Made by a program: the position numbers and the translations under genes. A model generated the notes under the pieces. The model saw only the letters and a program-made list of their open reading frames with translations. It was not told the DNA's origin and searched no databases. Shown here piece after piece: positions 58,374-64,000 of a DNA stretch of 64,000 nucleotides. Source of the stretch: a virus. How positions within the stretch are numbered: position 1 is the first letter of the stretch; every line of letters begins with the position of its first letter. The stretch spans positions 1 to 64,000 of IMG/VR virus record IMGVR_UViG_3300044911_002208. One strand, written 5' to 3'.

Positions 58374-59156
58374 TTATTTAAAGTATTTTTTAAGTTTCCT
58401 AATAAAATACTCACCAATAATTTTATACTGATCTTTTTTAGGATGATAACTAAAAGAATTTATTAGTCCACTTTCTTCAGCATATTTAAAATTATTATCT
58501 AATATTAGTTTAATATTAGATTTTCTAGCATGTTCATAACAAAGCATTGATAATAAATCTCTCTGTTCTAAAGATTCATCTAAAAAATTATTAAATTTTT
58601 CTCCATAATTAATAAAATTAAAGGTATCAAACCAAAGGTTTTTAACTCCAACTAGATTAAAATAATGATTAAAAAACAAAATTTCGTTTTTTATTACTTC
58701 AACTTCAACTTCTCTGTTATAAGACCACTTTAGCATTGCTTCTGCTAATTTATCTTGATAATTATTATATTCTATTTTATCTCCTTTTAAATTATAAAAA
58801 ATATTTTCATATCTTCTAGTATCTTTACACCAAAAATAATTTCTATAAGTACTAGTAATTCCCCATAAAACAACCACATTGTTTTTAGGATTATTAATTA
58901 ATTTTTTCCATTTCTCAGTTACGAAATATTCTCTAGCAGTTTTAAATTGTCTTTGATTACTACTTCCAGAGACAGAAAAATTTATATGAACTAAATTATA
59001 ATGGTCTACTAATACTTTTCTCCAAGAGTTTTCGTAACATATTTTTGGATCATGTTGAATTTTTTTATATTCAACTTCACTCATTCCATCAACATAACCA
59101 GACCCTTCACCAAAAGTCCAACTACATCCAAATGTAATTAATATGTTATTAGACAT
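58374..59156 (-). CDS. SGNH/GDSL-type hydrolase-like protein
   Basis: 260 residues. ILITFGCSWTFGEGSGYVDG gives the nucleophile-block Ser, and SYHPKKDQYKIIGEYF near residue 238 the C-terminal His block; VSGSSNQRQ and VVLWGITSTYRN fit blocks II-III. SGNH enzymes act as esterases on sugars or lipids, so it may deacetylate a host or virion glycan. A perfect late box precedes it. Confidence 0.7.
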   Translation of the reverse strand: MSNNILITFGCSWTFGEGSGYVDGMSEVEYKKIQHDPKICYENSWRKVLVDHYNLVHINFSVSGSSNQRQFKTAREYFVTEKWKKLINNPKNNVVVLWGITSTYRNYFWCKDTRRYENIFYNLKGDKIEYNNYQDKLAEAMLKWSYNREVEVEVIKNEILFFNHYFNLVGVKNLWFDTFNFINYGEKFNNFLDESLEQRDLLSMLCYEHARKSNIKLILDNNFKYAEESGLINSFSYHPKKDQYKIIGEYFIRKLKKYFK

Positions 59157-59164
59157 TTTTAGTT

Positions 59165-59269
59165 TTATTTATAAATGTATGGATCCTCTTCCTTACATTT
59201 TTTAGAGACTTTTTTAAAGTCAATATATTCTTTTATCTTCAAATAAACTTTTTTAAAAATATTAATCAT
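59165..59269 (-). CDS. 34-residue small protein
   Basis: MINIFKKVYLKIKEYIDFKK then VSKKCKEEDPYIYK: a basic amphipathic helix and an acidic end. I recognise the EEDPYIY-type ending in short cyanophage proteins. The last bases hold the late promoter of the next gene. Confidence 0.5.
   Translation of the reverse strand: MINIFKKVYLKIKEYIDFKKVSKKCKEEDPYIYK
59166..59173 (-). promoter_or_regulatory. Late promoter TATAAATA
   Basis: Perfect late box 10 bases before the SGNH gene ATG; with such a short distance the leader would be almost absent. Confidence 0.55.
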
Positions 59270-59310
59270 TATGACACCTATATCCTTAGCAATAGAATAC
59301 CAGAGGTTAA

Positions 59311-59529
59311 TGGGTAGTGAGTGACCACCACCCGCAGAAGACACTTTCTGCGATTTTCACTGCATTAGAGGGCAGTGATAAAAGAAAACACCAAACCTTA
59401 TTTTTCCTGTTCTCAGGAAGGCACCCAAATGGGGTGGGAGACCTTGCAAGGGTTTATACCTCCAAAGTTTGTCCAGCGTTTTCTGTTACGAACGGGGGCG
59501 ATCAAGTCCCCGACCTAACAAAAGTTAGG
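59311..59529 (-). ncRNA. Structured RNA candidate of unknown class
   Basis: Within the gene-poor tract 59270-59566 after tRNA-Asn. Consecutive hairpins: 59311-59332 (GGGTAGTG/CACCACCC type), 59334-59351 (GCAGAA/TTCTGC), 59358-59377 (CACTGC/GCAGTG), 59406-59417 (CCTG/CAGG), 59422-59436 (CACCC/GGGTG), 59442-59451 (CCTTGCAAGG), 59493-59512 (CGGGG/CCCCG), 59514-59529 (CCTAAC/GTTAGG). Local GC is higher than around it. No tRNA, tmRNA, 6S or RNase P pattern fits. The minus strand is favoured because tRNA transcription runs into it. Confidence 0.55.
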
Positions 59530-59566
59530 ATTTAGAGGAAGTCCCAGACATTTCCAGTCCTTCCGA

Positions 59567-59638
59567 CTCCCCCACCTCGATTCGAACGAGGAACCTTAGA
59601 GTTAACAGCTCTCTGCTCTGCCGTTGAGCTATAGGGGA
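59567..59638 (-). tRNA. tRNA-Asn(GUU)
   Basis: Acceptor TCCCCTA/TGGGGGA, D arm GCTC/GAGC, loop CTGTTAA (anticodon GUU), T arm CCTCG-TTCGAAT-CGAGG, discriminator G as in tRNA-Asn. Confidence 0.92.
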
Positions 59639-59663
59639 ATAATTTGGAGAATAAATCTCCAAG

Positions 59664-59737
59664 CGTCTCAGGTTGGATTCGAACCAACGACCGACCGCTT
59701 AGAAGGCGGTTGCTCTGTTCCACTGAGCTACTGAGAC
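59664..59737 (-). tRNA. tRNA-Arg(UCU)
   Basis: Acceptor GTCTCAG/CTGAGAC, anticodon stem ACCGC/GCGGT with loop CTTCTAA (UCU), T arm GTTGG-TTCGAAT-CCAAC, discriminator G. Reads AGA/AGG. Confidence 0.93.
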
Positions 59738-59742
59738 ATAAA

Positions 59743-59806
59743 GTAGGTTCCTATCGCCGCCACTCCTGAACCTACCAAAGGGGAGTGCCGCAGTTGATCT
59801 CTCAAC
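59743..59806 (-). other. Two leader hairpins before tRNA-Arg
   Basis: GTAGGTTC/GAACCTAC (59743-59750 with 59768-59775) and GTTGA-TCTC-TCAAC (59793-59806). The second sits exactly at the RNA start predicted from the promoter at 59813-59841. Confidence 0.55.
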
Positions 59807-59812
59807 TCCCAT

Positions 59813-59841
59813 ATCATATCAGATCGGGATTTGATTGTCAA
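59813..59841 (-). promoter_or_regulatory. Sigma70 promoter inside the tRNA cluster
   Basis: TTGACA (59836-59841), 17 bases, TATGAT (59813-59818), serving tRNA-Arg, tRNA-Asn and the structured tract. Confidence 0.8.
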
Positions 59842-59843
59842 GG

Positions 59844-59925
59844 TGGGCAGGGAGGGATTTGAACCCCCGTAGGCAGAGCCAGTGGATTTACAGTCCACCT
59901 CCATTAACCACTCGGACACCTACCC
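59844..59925 (-). tRNA. tRNA-Tyr(GUA)
   Basis: 82 bases, class II variable arm. Acceptor GGGTAGG/CCTGCCC, anticodon stem GTGGA/TCCAC with loop CTGTAAA (GUA), T arm GGGGG-TTCAAAT-CCCTC, discriminator A. Confidence 0.92.
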
Positions 59926-59928
59926 GAT

Positions 59929-59947
59929 AGGACTGTAGGAAAGTCCT
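59929..59947. other. Hairpin directly before tRNA-Tyr
   Basis: AGGACT-gtaggaa-AGTCCT, a perfect 6-bp stem three bases before the tRNA 5' end; likely part of the leader trimmed during maturation. Confidence 0.5.
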
Positions 59948-59981
59948 AAATGCCAGTGGATCTCTCCCCTGAACAAAGTAT

Positions 59982-60010
59982 ATAATACATCAAGATGTTT
60001 GTTCTGTCAA
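59982..60010 (-). promoter_or_regulatory. Sigma70 promoter for tRNA-Tyr
   Basis: TTGACA (60005-60010), 17 bases, TATTAT (59982-59987). Confidence 0.8.
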
Positions 60011-60171
60011 GCCGTCTTTGAATTTCTAATAACTTCTGCATTTTTTTTATTTATTTCAAGAAGAGTATCATAATTTATACCCAAATATTTTGAAAATCCT
60101 TCCAAATCAGTGTGCCCATACAAATTGTTTAAATCTGATGGATTTGGATATTGTTTTTTAATTTCTTCCAT
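60007..60171 (-). CDS. 54-residue small protein
   Basis: MEEIKKQYPNPSDLNNLYGH then TDLEGFSKYLGINYDTLLEI: a helical domain reminiscent of a short helix-turn-helix. The ATG at 60171 lies 20 bases after the upstream stop; a longer start at 60267 would overlap that gene heavily. Function unknown. Confidence 0.5.
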   Translation of the reverse strand: MEEIKKQYPNPSDLNNLYGHTDLEGFSKYLGINYDTLLEINKKNAEVIRNSKTA

Positions 60172-60191
60172 ATTTTTAATAACATCTATCT

Positions 60192-60599
60192 TTAATTTAT
60201 ATAAGTTTCTTTGCAGGAATCCACCCAAGGAGAACAGATTCTCATTTCCCCACCAAGTGATTTGCATTCATCAGTATAACAAACAGAATCATCTGTAGGT
60301 CTTTCCAAATACTTTGGTTGATACTTTTGATCTGCTTCAAGAATAATGCGATTATATTCTGGAGTAACTTTTTCTATTGCCAAACTTACATCTCTTTTAA
60401 CCCGATTATCAAGAAGTTTAGGATCCTTAATAATATATTCATTGAGTTCTGTATTTGGAAAATATTTTCTTTGAATCTCATCTATTAAATCAGTCCAGTG
60501 TATTTCATCAATACCTGTACACTGAGAAAGAATTGATACAATTGTTGTCAAGGTAACACCAATAATTGCAAATCTAATTGTTTTCTTTTTAATGTCCAT
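60192..60599 (-). CDS. Conserved membrane-anchored or lipoprotein-type protein
   Basis: 135 residues. Residues 7-27 (IRFAIIGVTLTTIVSILSQC) form a signal anchor or lipoprotein-like start with Cys at 27. Then TGIDEIHWTDLIDEIQRKYFPNTELNEYI, VKRDVSLAIEKVTPEYNRII and a C-terminal VCYTDECKSLGG/ICSPWVDSC Cys-rich end. The pattern recurs in cyanomyoviruses. Probably an envelope protein; function unknown. Confidence 0.7.
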   Translation of the reverse strand: MDIKKKTIRFAIIGVTLTTIVSILSQCTGIDEIHWTDLIDEIQRKYFPNTELNEYIIKDPKLLDNRVKRDVSLAIEKVTPEYNRIILEADQKYQPKYLERPTDDSVCYTDECKSLGGEMRICSPWVDSCKETYIN

Positions 60600-60630
60600 T
60601 AAAAAAGGGAGGTCTGCAGCACTCCCTCTT
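60600..60630 (-). terminator. Terminator after the lysozyme-like gene
   Basis: GGGAG/CTCCC stem with inner CTGCAG, then TTTTTT on the minus strand, right before the 135-residue gene. Confidence 0.75.
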
Positions 60631-60652
60631 ATTTATTCTGTTGTAGTTAGAC

Positions 60653-61309
60653 TTAAACTTTAGTCAAAACCATTTTACTGGCGTAGTTGTAAGCAAAGTC
60701 GGTTCGGGCACCATGATGACCCCAACGAATCCACTTACGGGCAAGACGCATATAATCGTTAATGGTAAGACCAGGAGTTTTCATTTGCCCCTCGATCATC
60801 TTCCAATCATACTCATTAATCATGTAATCCAATTGTGTCTCTAAAGCAGAAGGATTAGCACCGATTTTATAAGCATGGTTTCCAAGACCATGATACCTTG
60901 CGGAATCTGTCCATTGGATTAAACCATATCCACCACTTCTACACCCCTCATATGATGTTCTAGAACCACCTTCACAGATATTAGGAATGAATGTTGATTC
61001 CTGTCTAATATTACCCATAATGGTGGCAAGGGCATTTTTGTCAGTGATTCCCTTCTTCTGAAGAAATTCCAGAGTACGGGATTCGTAATTGTTACACCCT
61101 TTACAAATTAGTCTTTTCTCTTTTGGTTTTTCGGGAGCAACCTTGCGGATTGCTGTCTTCTCTTGTTCAAACTCTTTAATAATTGAATAAGGTCTTGCTT
61201 CCACTGGAGGAGGCGGACCTTGCAATTTATAACTAGAGAATGGCAGTATTGCCGTATTGGTTGTAACCGTTGCCAGAAGAGGCAAGGCTACTGTAAAGAT
61301 ATTTTGCAT
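60653..61309 (-). CDS. Phage tail lysozyme-like protein
   Basis: 218 residues from MQNIFTVALPLLATVTT, a hydrophobic export or anchor signal. Residues about 80-215 carry GITDKNALATIMGNIRQESTFIPNICEGG, GGYGLIQWTDSARYHGL and NDYMRLARKWIRWGHHGARTDFAYNY, the Phage_tail_lys pattern, with the catalytic Glu in RQESTF. It would open the peptidoglycan at entry or help lysis. A long Pro-rich linker separates the signal and the domain. Confidence 0.85.
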   Translation of the reverse strand: MQNIFTVALPLLATVTTNTAILPFSSYKLQGPPPPVEARPYSIIKEFEQEKTAIRKVAPEKPKEKRLICKGCNNYESRTLEFLQKKGITDKNALATIMGNIRQESTFIPNICEGGSRTSYEGCRSGGYGLIQWTDSARYHGLGNHAYKIGANPSALETQLDYMINEYDWKMIEGQMKTPGLTINDYMRLARKWIRWGHHGARTDFAYNYASKMVLTKV

Positions 61310-61404
61310 TAATTTTAATTGAACTCTACATCCGTATAGAAAGGGGGTACACCCTCTTTTCAAAGGGCACTTTCCACGGCTCTAAATGTCACTCAAAGTC
61401 TCAT

Positions 61405-61436
61405 AGTAAAAAAGATTCACATAGTTGTGAATCTTA
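61405..61436 (-). terminator. Hairpin after the 71-residue gene, possible terminator or 5' leader
   Basis: AAGATTCACA-tagt-TGTGAATCTT, a perfect 10-bp stem (61411-61434) followed by TTTTTT on the minus strand. It also lies exactly where RNA from the promoter at 61439-61467 would start, so it may cap that RNA instead of ending one. Confidence 0.6.
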
Positions 61437-61438
61437 AC

Positions 61439-61467
61439 ATAATAAGTTAATATTTAGGATTTGTCAA
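61439..61467 (-). promoter_or_regulatory. Sigma70 promoter
   Basis: TTGACA (61462-61467), 17 bases, TATTAT (61439-61444), upstream of the tail-lysozyme gene. Confidence 0.75.
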
Positions 61468-61479
61468 GATTTCTAACAA

Positions 61480-61695
61480 TTAGATTTGCTTATATTCCAA
61501 ATACATAATATCCAATTGTTCATTAGAATCCCCAGTCAGATCAATCCATTCTGAAAATTCTTCAGATATAGATACAGCGTCCATATAATTACGGAGTTTT
61601 AGTTTTTCTACCATACTATCTTCGCACAAATGATGAATTCGATCAATTGACCATTGACGAATATCTGCGACGATATCTTCAGTCGTTTTTTCCAT
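61480..61695 (-). CDS. Small conserved protein
   Basis: 71 residues from MEKTTEDIVADIRQWSIDRI at 61695; a longer frame runs through the upstream nuclease gene. DSMVEKLKLRNYMDAVSISEEFSEWIDLTGDSNEQLDIMYLEYKQI is all-helical and acidic. It overlaps the GIY-YIG-type gene by 17 bases. Function unknown. Confidence 0.6.
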   Translation of the reverse strand: MEKTTEDIVADIRQWSIDRIHHLCEDSMVEKLKLRNYMDAVSISEEFSEWIDLTGDSNEQLDIMYLEYKQI

Positions 61696-62116
61696 AATAA
61701 TCTTTTCTGAAGTACCTGTTGAGGATGTTGGAATTGTAGTACCTAGGGATCCCGCTGTCAAGTGATTCCGTGAGGACATTATTGGTGAAGAGTTGTCTAG
61801 TCTCTTCGAAGTTAGTTTTGCCCTTTGTTTTATGTAATGAAATAATATTTCTTGTAAAATTTTCTTTACCAAATTTTTGAACATCTTCTTTCAGCTCTGG
61901 ACATGATCCATAATAGTTTTTCCAGTCAGACTCTGATTTAACTTTTCTAGATTTTCCCTTCGGTGTGCGGAAACTCCAGAAATATTTTCTACCAATATAG
62001 TCCCTACCAGTTGTAGTGCAGTGAATATGATAAACAAAACCAAAATAATCTTGGATATTATCAGACTCAAAAACTTTGCCATTATAGATCCATGGATTAG
62101 TATAACTGTAACTCAT
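61679..62116 (-). CDS. SegE-like GIY-YIG putative endonuclease
   Basis: 145 residues. GFVYHIHCTTTGRDYIGRKYFW is the GIY-YIG-like core, with KGKSRKVKSESDWKNYYGSCPELKEDV and FGKENFTRNII as in the SegE family of T4-like phages; NFEETRQLFTNNVLTES follows. Such enzymes nick or cut DNA and often act as homing nucleases. Overlaps its upstream neighbour by 20 bases. Confidence 0.8.
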   Translation of the reverse strand: MSYSYTNPWIYNGKVFESDNIQDYFGFVYHIHCTTTGRDYIGRKYFWSFRTPKGKSRKVKSESDWKNYYGSCPELKEDVQKFGKENFTRNIISLHKTKGKTNFEETRQLFTNNVLTESLDSGIPRYYNSNILNRYFRKDYYGKND

Positions 62117-62252
62117 TCACATAGTCAATTGCTTTGTTAAGATATTTATGGGCAAGGTCTTTCTCTTGTTGTGAATAATATTCTTTATCTAATTGATGCT
62201 TAAGTTTATTCAATCTTGCCTTAAGTTCAAATATATCGTTATAATGTACCAT
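62097..62252 (-). CDS. 51-residue small protein
   Basis: MVHYNDIFELKARLNKLKHQ then LDKEYYSQQEKDLAHKYLNK and AIDYVNELQLY: a helical hairpin, conserved-looking in cyanophages. The end overlaps the SegE-like start. Function unknown. Confidence 0.6.
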   Translation of the reverse strand: MVHYNDIFELKARLNKLKHQLDKEYYSQQEKDLAHKYLNKAIDYVNELQLY

Positions 62253-62282
62253 ATTTAAATTCTTATTCTACAACTAATTATA

Positions 62283-62310
62283 AAAAAAGAGACCTTTTTA
62301 GGGTCTCTTT
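62283..62310 (-). terminator. Terminator after the Ala/Lys-rich gene
   Basis: AGAGACC/GGTCTCT stem, loop of A/T, then TTTTTTT on the minus strand. Confidence 0.9.
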
Positions 62311-62330
62311 GTGTTTATTTGATTATATTA

Positions 62331-63284
62331 TCAAAGATTTTCTAAAATATCTTGTCTCCATTCCTCAGACATATTTGCCATAATAATGAGTGCTGCTTCA
62401 TTAGTATCCGCATAACCGTCAGCAACAAGATGCTCAAGAACTGCATCAAATAAATCATCTCTTTGAATTTCTTCACCCAGTTTTGAAGCAACCTTACCAG
62501 CACCACTAGCAACTGCCCTTGCTGCCTTACCTACTGCACTCTTAGCACCTCTCTTAGCAACTGCTGCCTTATTCTTAGCAGATTGTACTGCCTTGTTTTT
62601 TACATCAGATGCTGCTTGCTTAGCAGAACGAGCTGCAGCATATCCAGAGACTGCTGCAGATGCTGCTTTCTGCTTTATTTTACCTGCTGCCGCTTTAATT
62701 TTAGCACCAACTCTTGATTTAATATCTTTGGCAACTGCTGAACGAAGTTCACCTCTACCCTTACTAGATTGAGTTTTCAGACCAGCACCTTTAACTAAAT
62801 TACGCTTATTTGCATACTTAGCAGCAGCTACGTGCGATTGTTGCTTGACATCTTTGATTTTCTTTTCTGCTGCTTTCTTTGCTTCACCAGGAGCAGACTT
62901 AACTTTTTCTACACCCTTTTTAATTGCACCTTTTACTTTAGCAATTCGCTCTTCTCTTTTTTTGGTTTTAGCAGCAGACAATCTAGATGCGGCAGCCATT
63001 CTACTACCAGATCCAGAAGTTACTTTGTCACTTCCGCCTGCTTCACCACCACGACCCATGGTGACTTTTGCTTCCAGAATGACTTCTTCAAAGATAACAT
63101 CAAGTTCTTCTACATCAAATCCTTCATTTAAAATATCATAAATTGCATCTTCAACAATAGCATCTAGTTCTTCTTCTGAGAGTTCTTCTACACCAACAAA
63201 CTCCTCATTCATATCTTCAACTTCAGATCTCAAATCTTCATCATAAATGGCATTATATGCCTCGGTAAGTTTAAAAACGCTCAT
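62331..63284 (-). CDS. Ala/Lys-rich, histone-like virion or DNA-binding protein
   Basis: 317 residues. Residues 1-75 are acidic and helical; 75-265 are low-complexity Ala/Lys/Gly (KGAIKKGVEKVKSAPGEAKKAAEKK, SAAVSGYAAARSAKQAASD, AKRGAKSAVGKAARAVASG), like histone H1 tails; 270-317 (LFDAVLEHLVADGYADTNEAAL, NMSEEWRQDIL) is a compact helical end also seen in other cyanophage proteins. It could bind DNA in the head or host chromosome. A late box and terminators on both sides make it a single-gene late unit. Confidence 0.65.
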   Translation of the reverse strand: MSVFKLTEAYNAIYDEDLRSEVEDMNEEFVGVEELSEEELDAIVEDAIYDILNEGFDVEELDVIFEEVILEAKVTMGRGGEAGGSDKVTSGSGSRMAAASRLSAAKTKKREERIAKVKGAIKKGVEKVKSAPGEAKKAAEKKIKDVKQQSHVAAAKYANKRNLVKGAGLKTQSSKGRGELRSAVAKDIKSRVGAKIKAAAGKIKQKAASAAVSGYAAARSAKQAASDVKNKAVQSAKNKAAVAKRGAKSAVGKAARAVASGAGKVASKLGEEIQRDDLFDAVLEHLVADGYADTNEAALIIMANMSEEWRQDILENL

Positions 63285-63307
63285 TTTTCTATTTTTGTGT
63301 TTAATTA

Positions 63308-63315
63308 TATTTATA
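63308..63315 (-). promoter_or_regulatory. Late promoter TATAAATA
   Basis: Perfect late box that directly continues the T run of the nrdB terminator (reads TTTTTTTATAAATA), 24 bases before the Ala/Lys-rich gene. Confidence 0.75.
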
Positions 63316-63342
63316 AAAAAAGGGGAGGTTACCCTCCCCGAT
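63314..63342 (-). terminator. nrdB terminator
   Basis: GGGGAGG-GTAA-CCTCCCC stem with a T run, 8 bases after the nrdB stop on the minus strand. Confidence 0.9.
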
Positions 63343-63349
63343 TATAAAA

Positions 63350-64000
63350 TTATAGCTTAAATCCACTAAAGGTATCTTTTTTAAGATCTTGTTTAATTCC
63401 ACCAACTACATAAGATTCGACTTCAGTTTCCTGAGGAGCAACTTGTAACCCTTTAGAAGAAATCCAATGTTGTGTCCAAGGAAGTGGATTATTATTTGCA
63501 GATATATCATAAACTGGTTTCAAACCAATTGATTTCATACGACGATTCGCAATCCATTCAACATATTGCTGTAGAAGTTTATCATTGAGTCCAATCATAC
63601 TACCATCTTTGAACAGATAATCTGCCCAACGCTTCTCTTCATTTACAGCACGATCAAACATTTTATAGACCCATTCTTCTTCTTCTTTTGCAATCTGCTT
63701 CATTTCTGGATCATCACCATCACGCCATTTATTTAAAATATTTTGTGTAATTGCTAAATGTTGGTTTTCGTCTCTTGCGATAAGAGAGATAATTTTAGCT
63801 GATCCTTCCATAAGCTTAAGTTCACCAAAGGCGAAAGAACAAGCAAAACTAACGTAGAACCGAATACCTTCAAGAATATTAACGTTTGCGATTGCTCTGT
63901 AAAGTTTTCGTTTGACATCATTGACGGTCTCTTTTGCGTAATTTACTCCTTCAAGATGATGTTTCCAAGTTTCAGATGACCCATAAAATTGTGCAGATTG
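63350..64000 (-). CDS. nrdB: Ribonucleotide reductase class I beta subunit, C-terminal part
   Basis: At least 216 residues, open to the right edge. LEGIRFYVSFACSFAFGELKLMEGSAKIISLIARDENQHLAITQ carries the iron-ligand Glu and ExxH of the diiron site; the C-terminal SYVVGGIKQDLKKDTFSGFKL is the tail that docks on the alpha subunit. Makes deoxynucleotides from ribonucleotides; needs the tyrosyl radical region, which is off-window. Reads from a gene start beyond 64000. Confidence 0.95.
   Translation of the reverse strand, partial: QSAQFYGSSETWKHHLEGVNYAKETVNDVKRKLYRAIANVNILEGIRFYVSFACSFAFGELKLMEGSAKIISLIARDENQHLAITQNILNKWRDGDDPEMKQIAKEEEEWVYKMFDRAVNEEKRWADYLFKDGSMIGLNDKLLQQYVEWIANRRMKSIGLKPVYDISANNNPLPWTQHWISSKGLQVAPQETEVESYVVGGIKQDLKKDTFSGFKL

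Noticed and set aside
59311-59560. RNase P RNA or tmRNA in the structured tract
   Set aside because: GAGGAAGTCCC near 59534 recalls the RNase P P4 motif, but the expected partner segments, order and length are missing; no tRNA-like ends for tmRNA.
59743-59775. Possible degenerate tRNA before tRNA-Arg
   Set aside because: Only an acceptor-like stem is present; no T arm or anticodon arm. Treated as leader hairpins.

Overview
The window is part of the genome of a T4-like marine cyanophage (cyanomyovirus). The evidence is the combination of photosystem genes (psbA, psbD), high-light-inducible proteins, a ferredoxin, the pentose-phosphate set gnd-zwf-talC, a class I ribonucleotide reductase subunit, a long run of very large virion fibre proteins, a tRNA cluster and T4-type late promoters (TATAAATA). 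The sequence is AT-rich, most genes lie on the minus strand, and many neighbours overlap by ATGA or TAATG.

Layout. 1-1.7 kb: small conserved cyanophage proteins. 1.7-14.9 kb: an accessory island with two carbamoyltransferases, a broken bilin reductase, a glutaredoxin, an ADP-heptose-type sugar pathway (split kinase and nucleotidyltransferase, HAD phosphatase, epimerase, GT9 transferase), a flavin-dependent halogenase and several 2-oxoglutarate/Fe(II)-type oxygenases. 14.9-34.1 kb: tail fibre and adhesin genes, including three tandem proteins with about 10% cysteine and a 1326-residue repeat protein. 34.2-36.2 kb: a sulfotransferase, an HNH nuclease and unknowns. 36.2-42 kb: gnd, zwf, talC, psbD, psbA. 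42.3-46.5 kb: small plus-strand genes, a peptidase/lysozyme pair that looks joined by programmed -1 frameshifting, a redox/light-stress operon (peroxiredoxin, Hli, ferredoxin, Hli) and an SLH-domain porin. 46.6-55.9 kb: a second glycan island with GDP-fucose synthesis, an alpha-1,2-fucosyltransferase, a GT6 (ABO-type) transferase and others. 56-60 kb: nine tRNA genes, tiny genes and two strongly structured non-coding stretches. 60-64 kb: conserved phage genes ending in nrdB, which is cut by the window edge.

How the parts fit. The photosystem, Hli, ferredoxin and pentose-phosphate genes fit the known cyanophage strategy of keeping photochemistry and NADPH/ribose supply running during infection. 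TalC uses sedoheptulose-7-phosphate, which is also the precursor of ADP-heptose, so the carbon and heptose modules may connect. The two glycan islands and the oxygenase/halogenase set sit beside fibre genes or share their transcription, so they may decorate virion proteins or the host surface; this is inference.

Regulation visible in the sequence: consensus sigma70-type promoters (TTGACA, about 17 bp, TATAAT-like), several of which start transcripts at a small hairpin; T4-type late promoters; psbA and psbD promoters where early and late elements overlap; and terminators fused to the next promoter.
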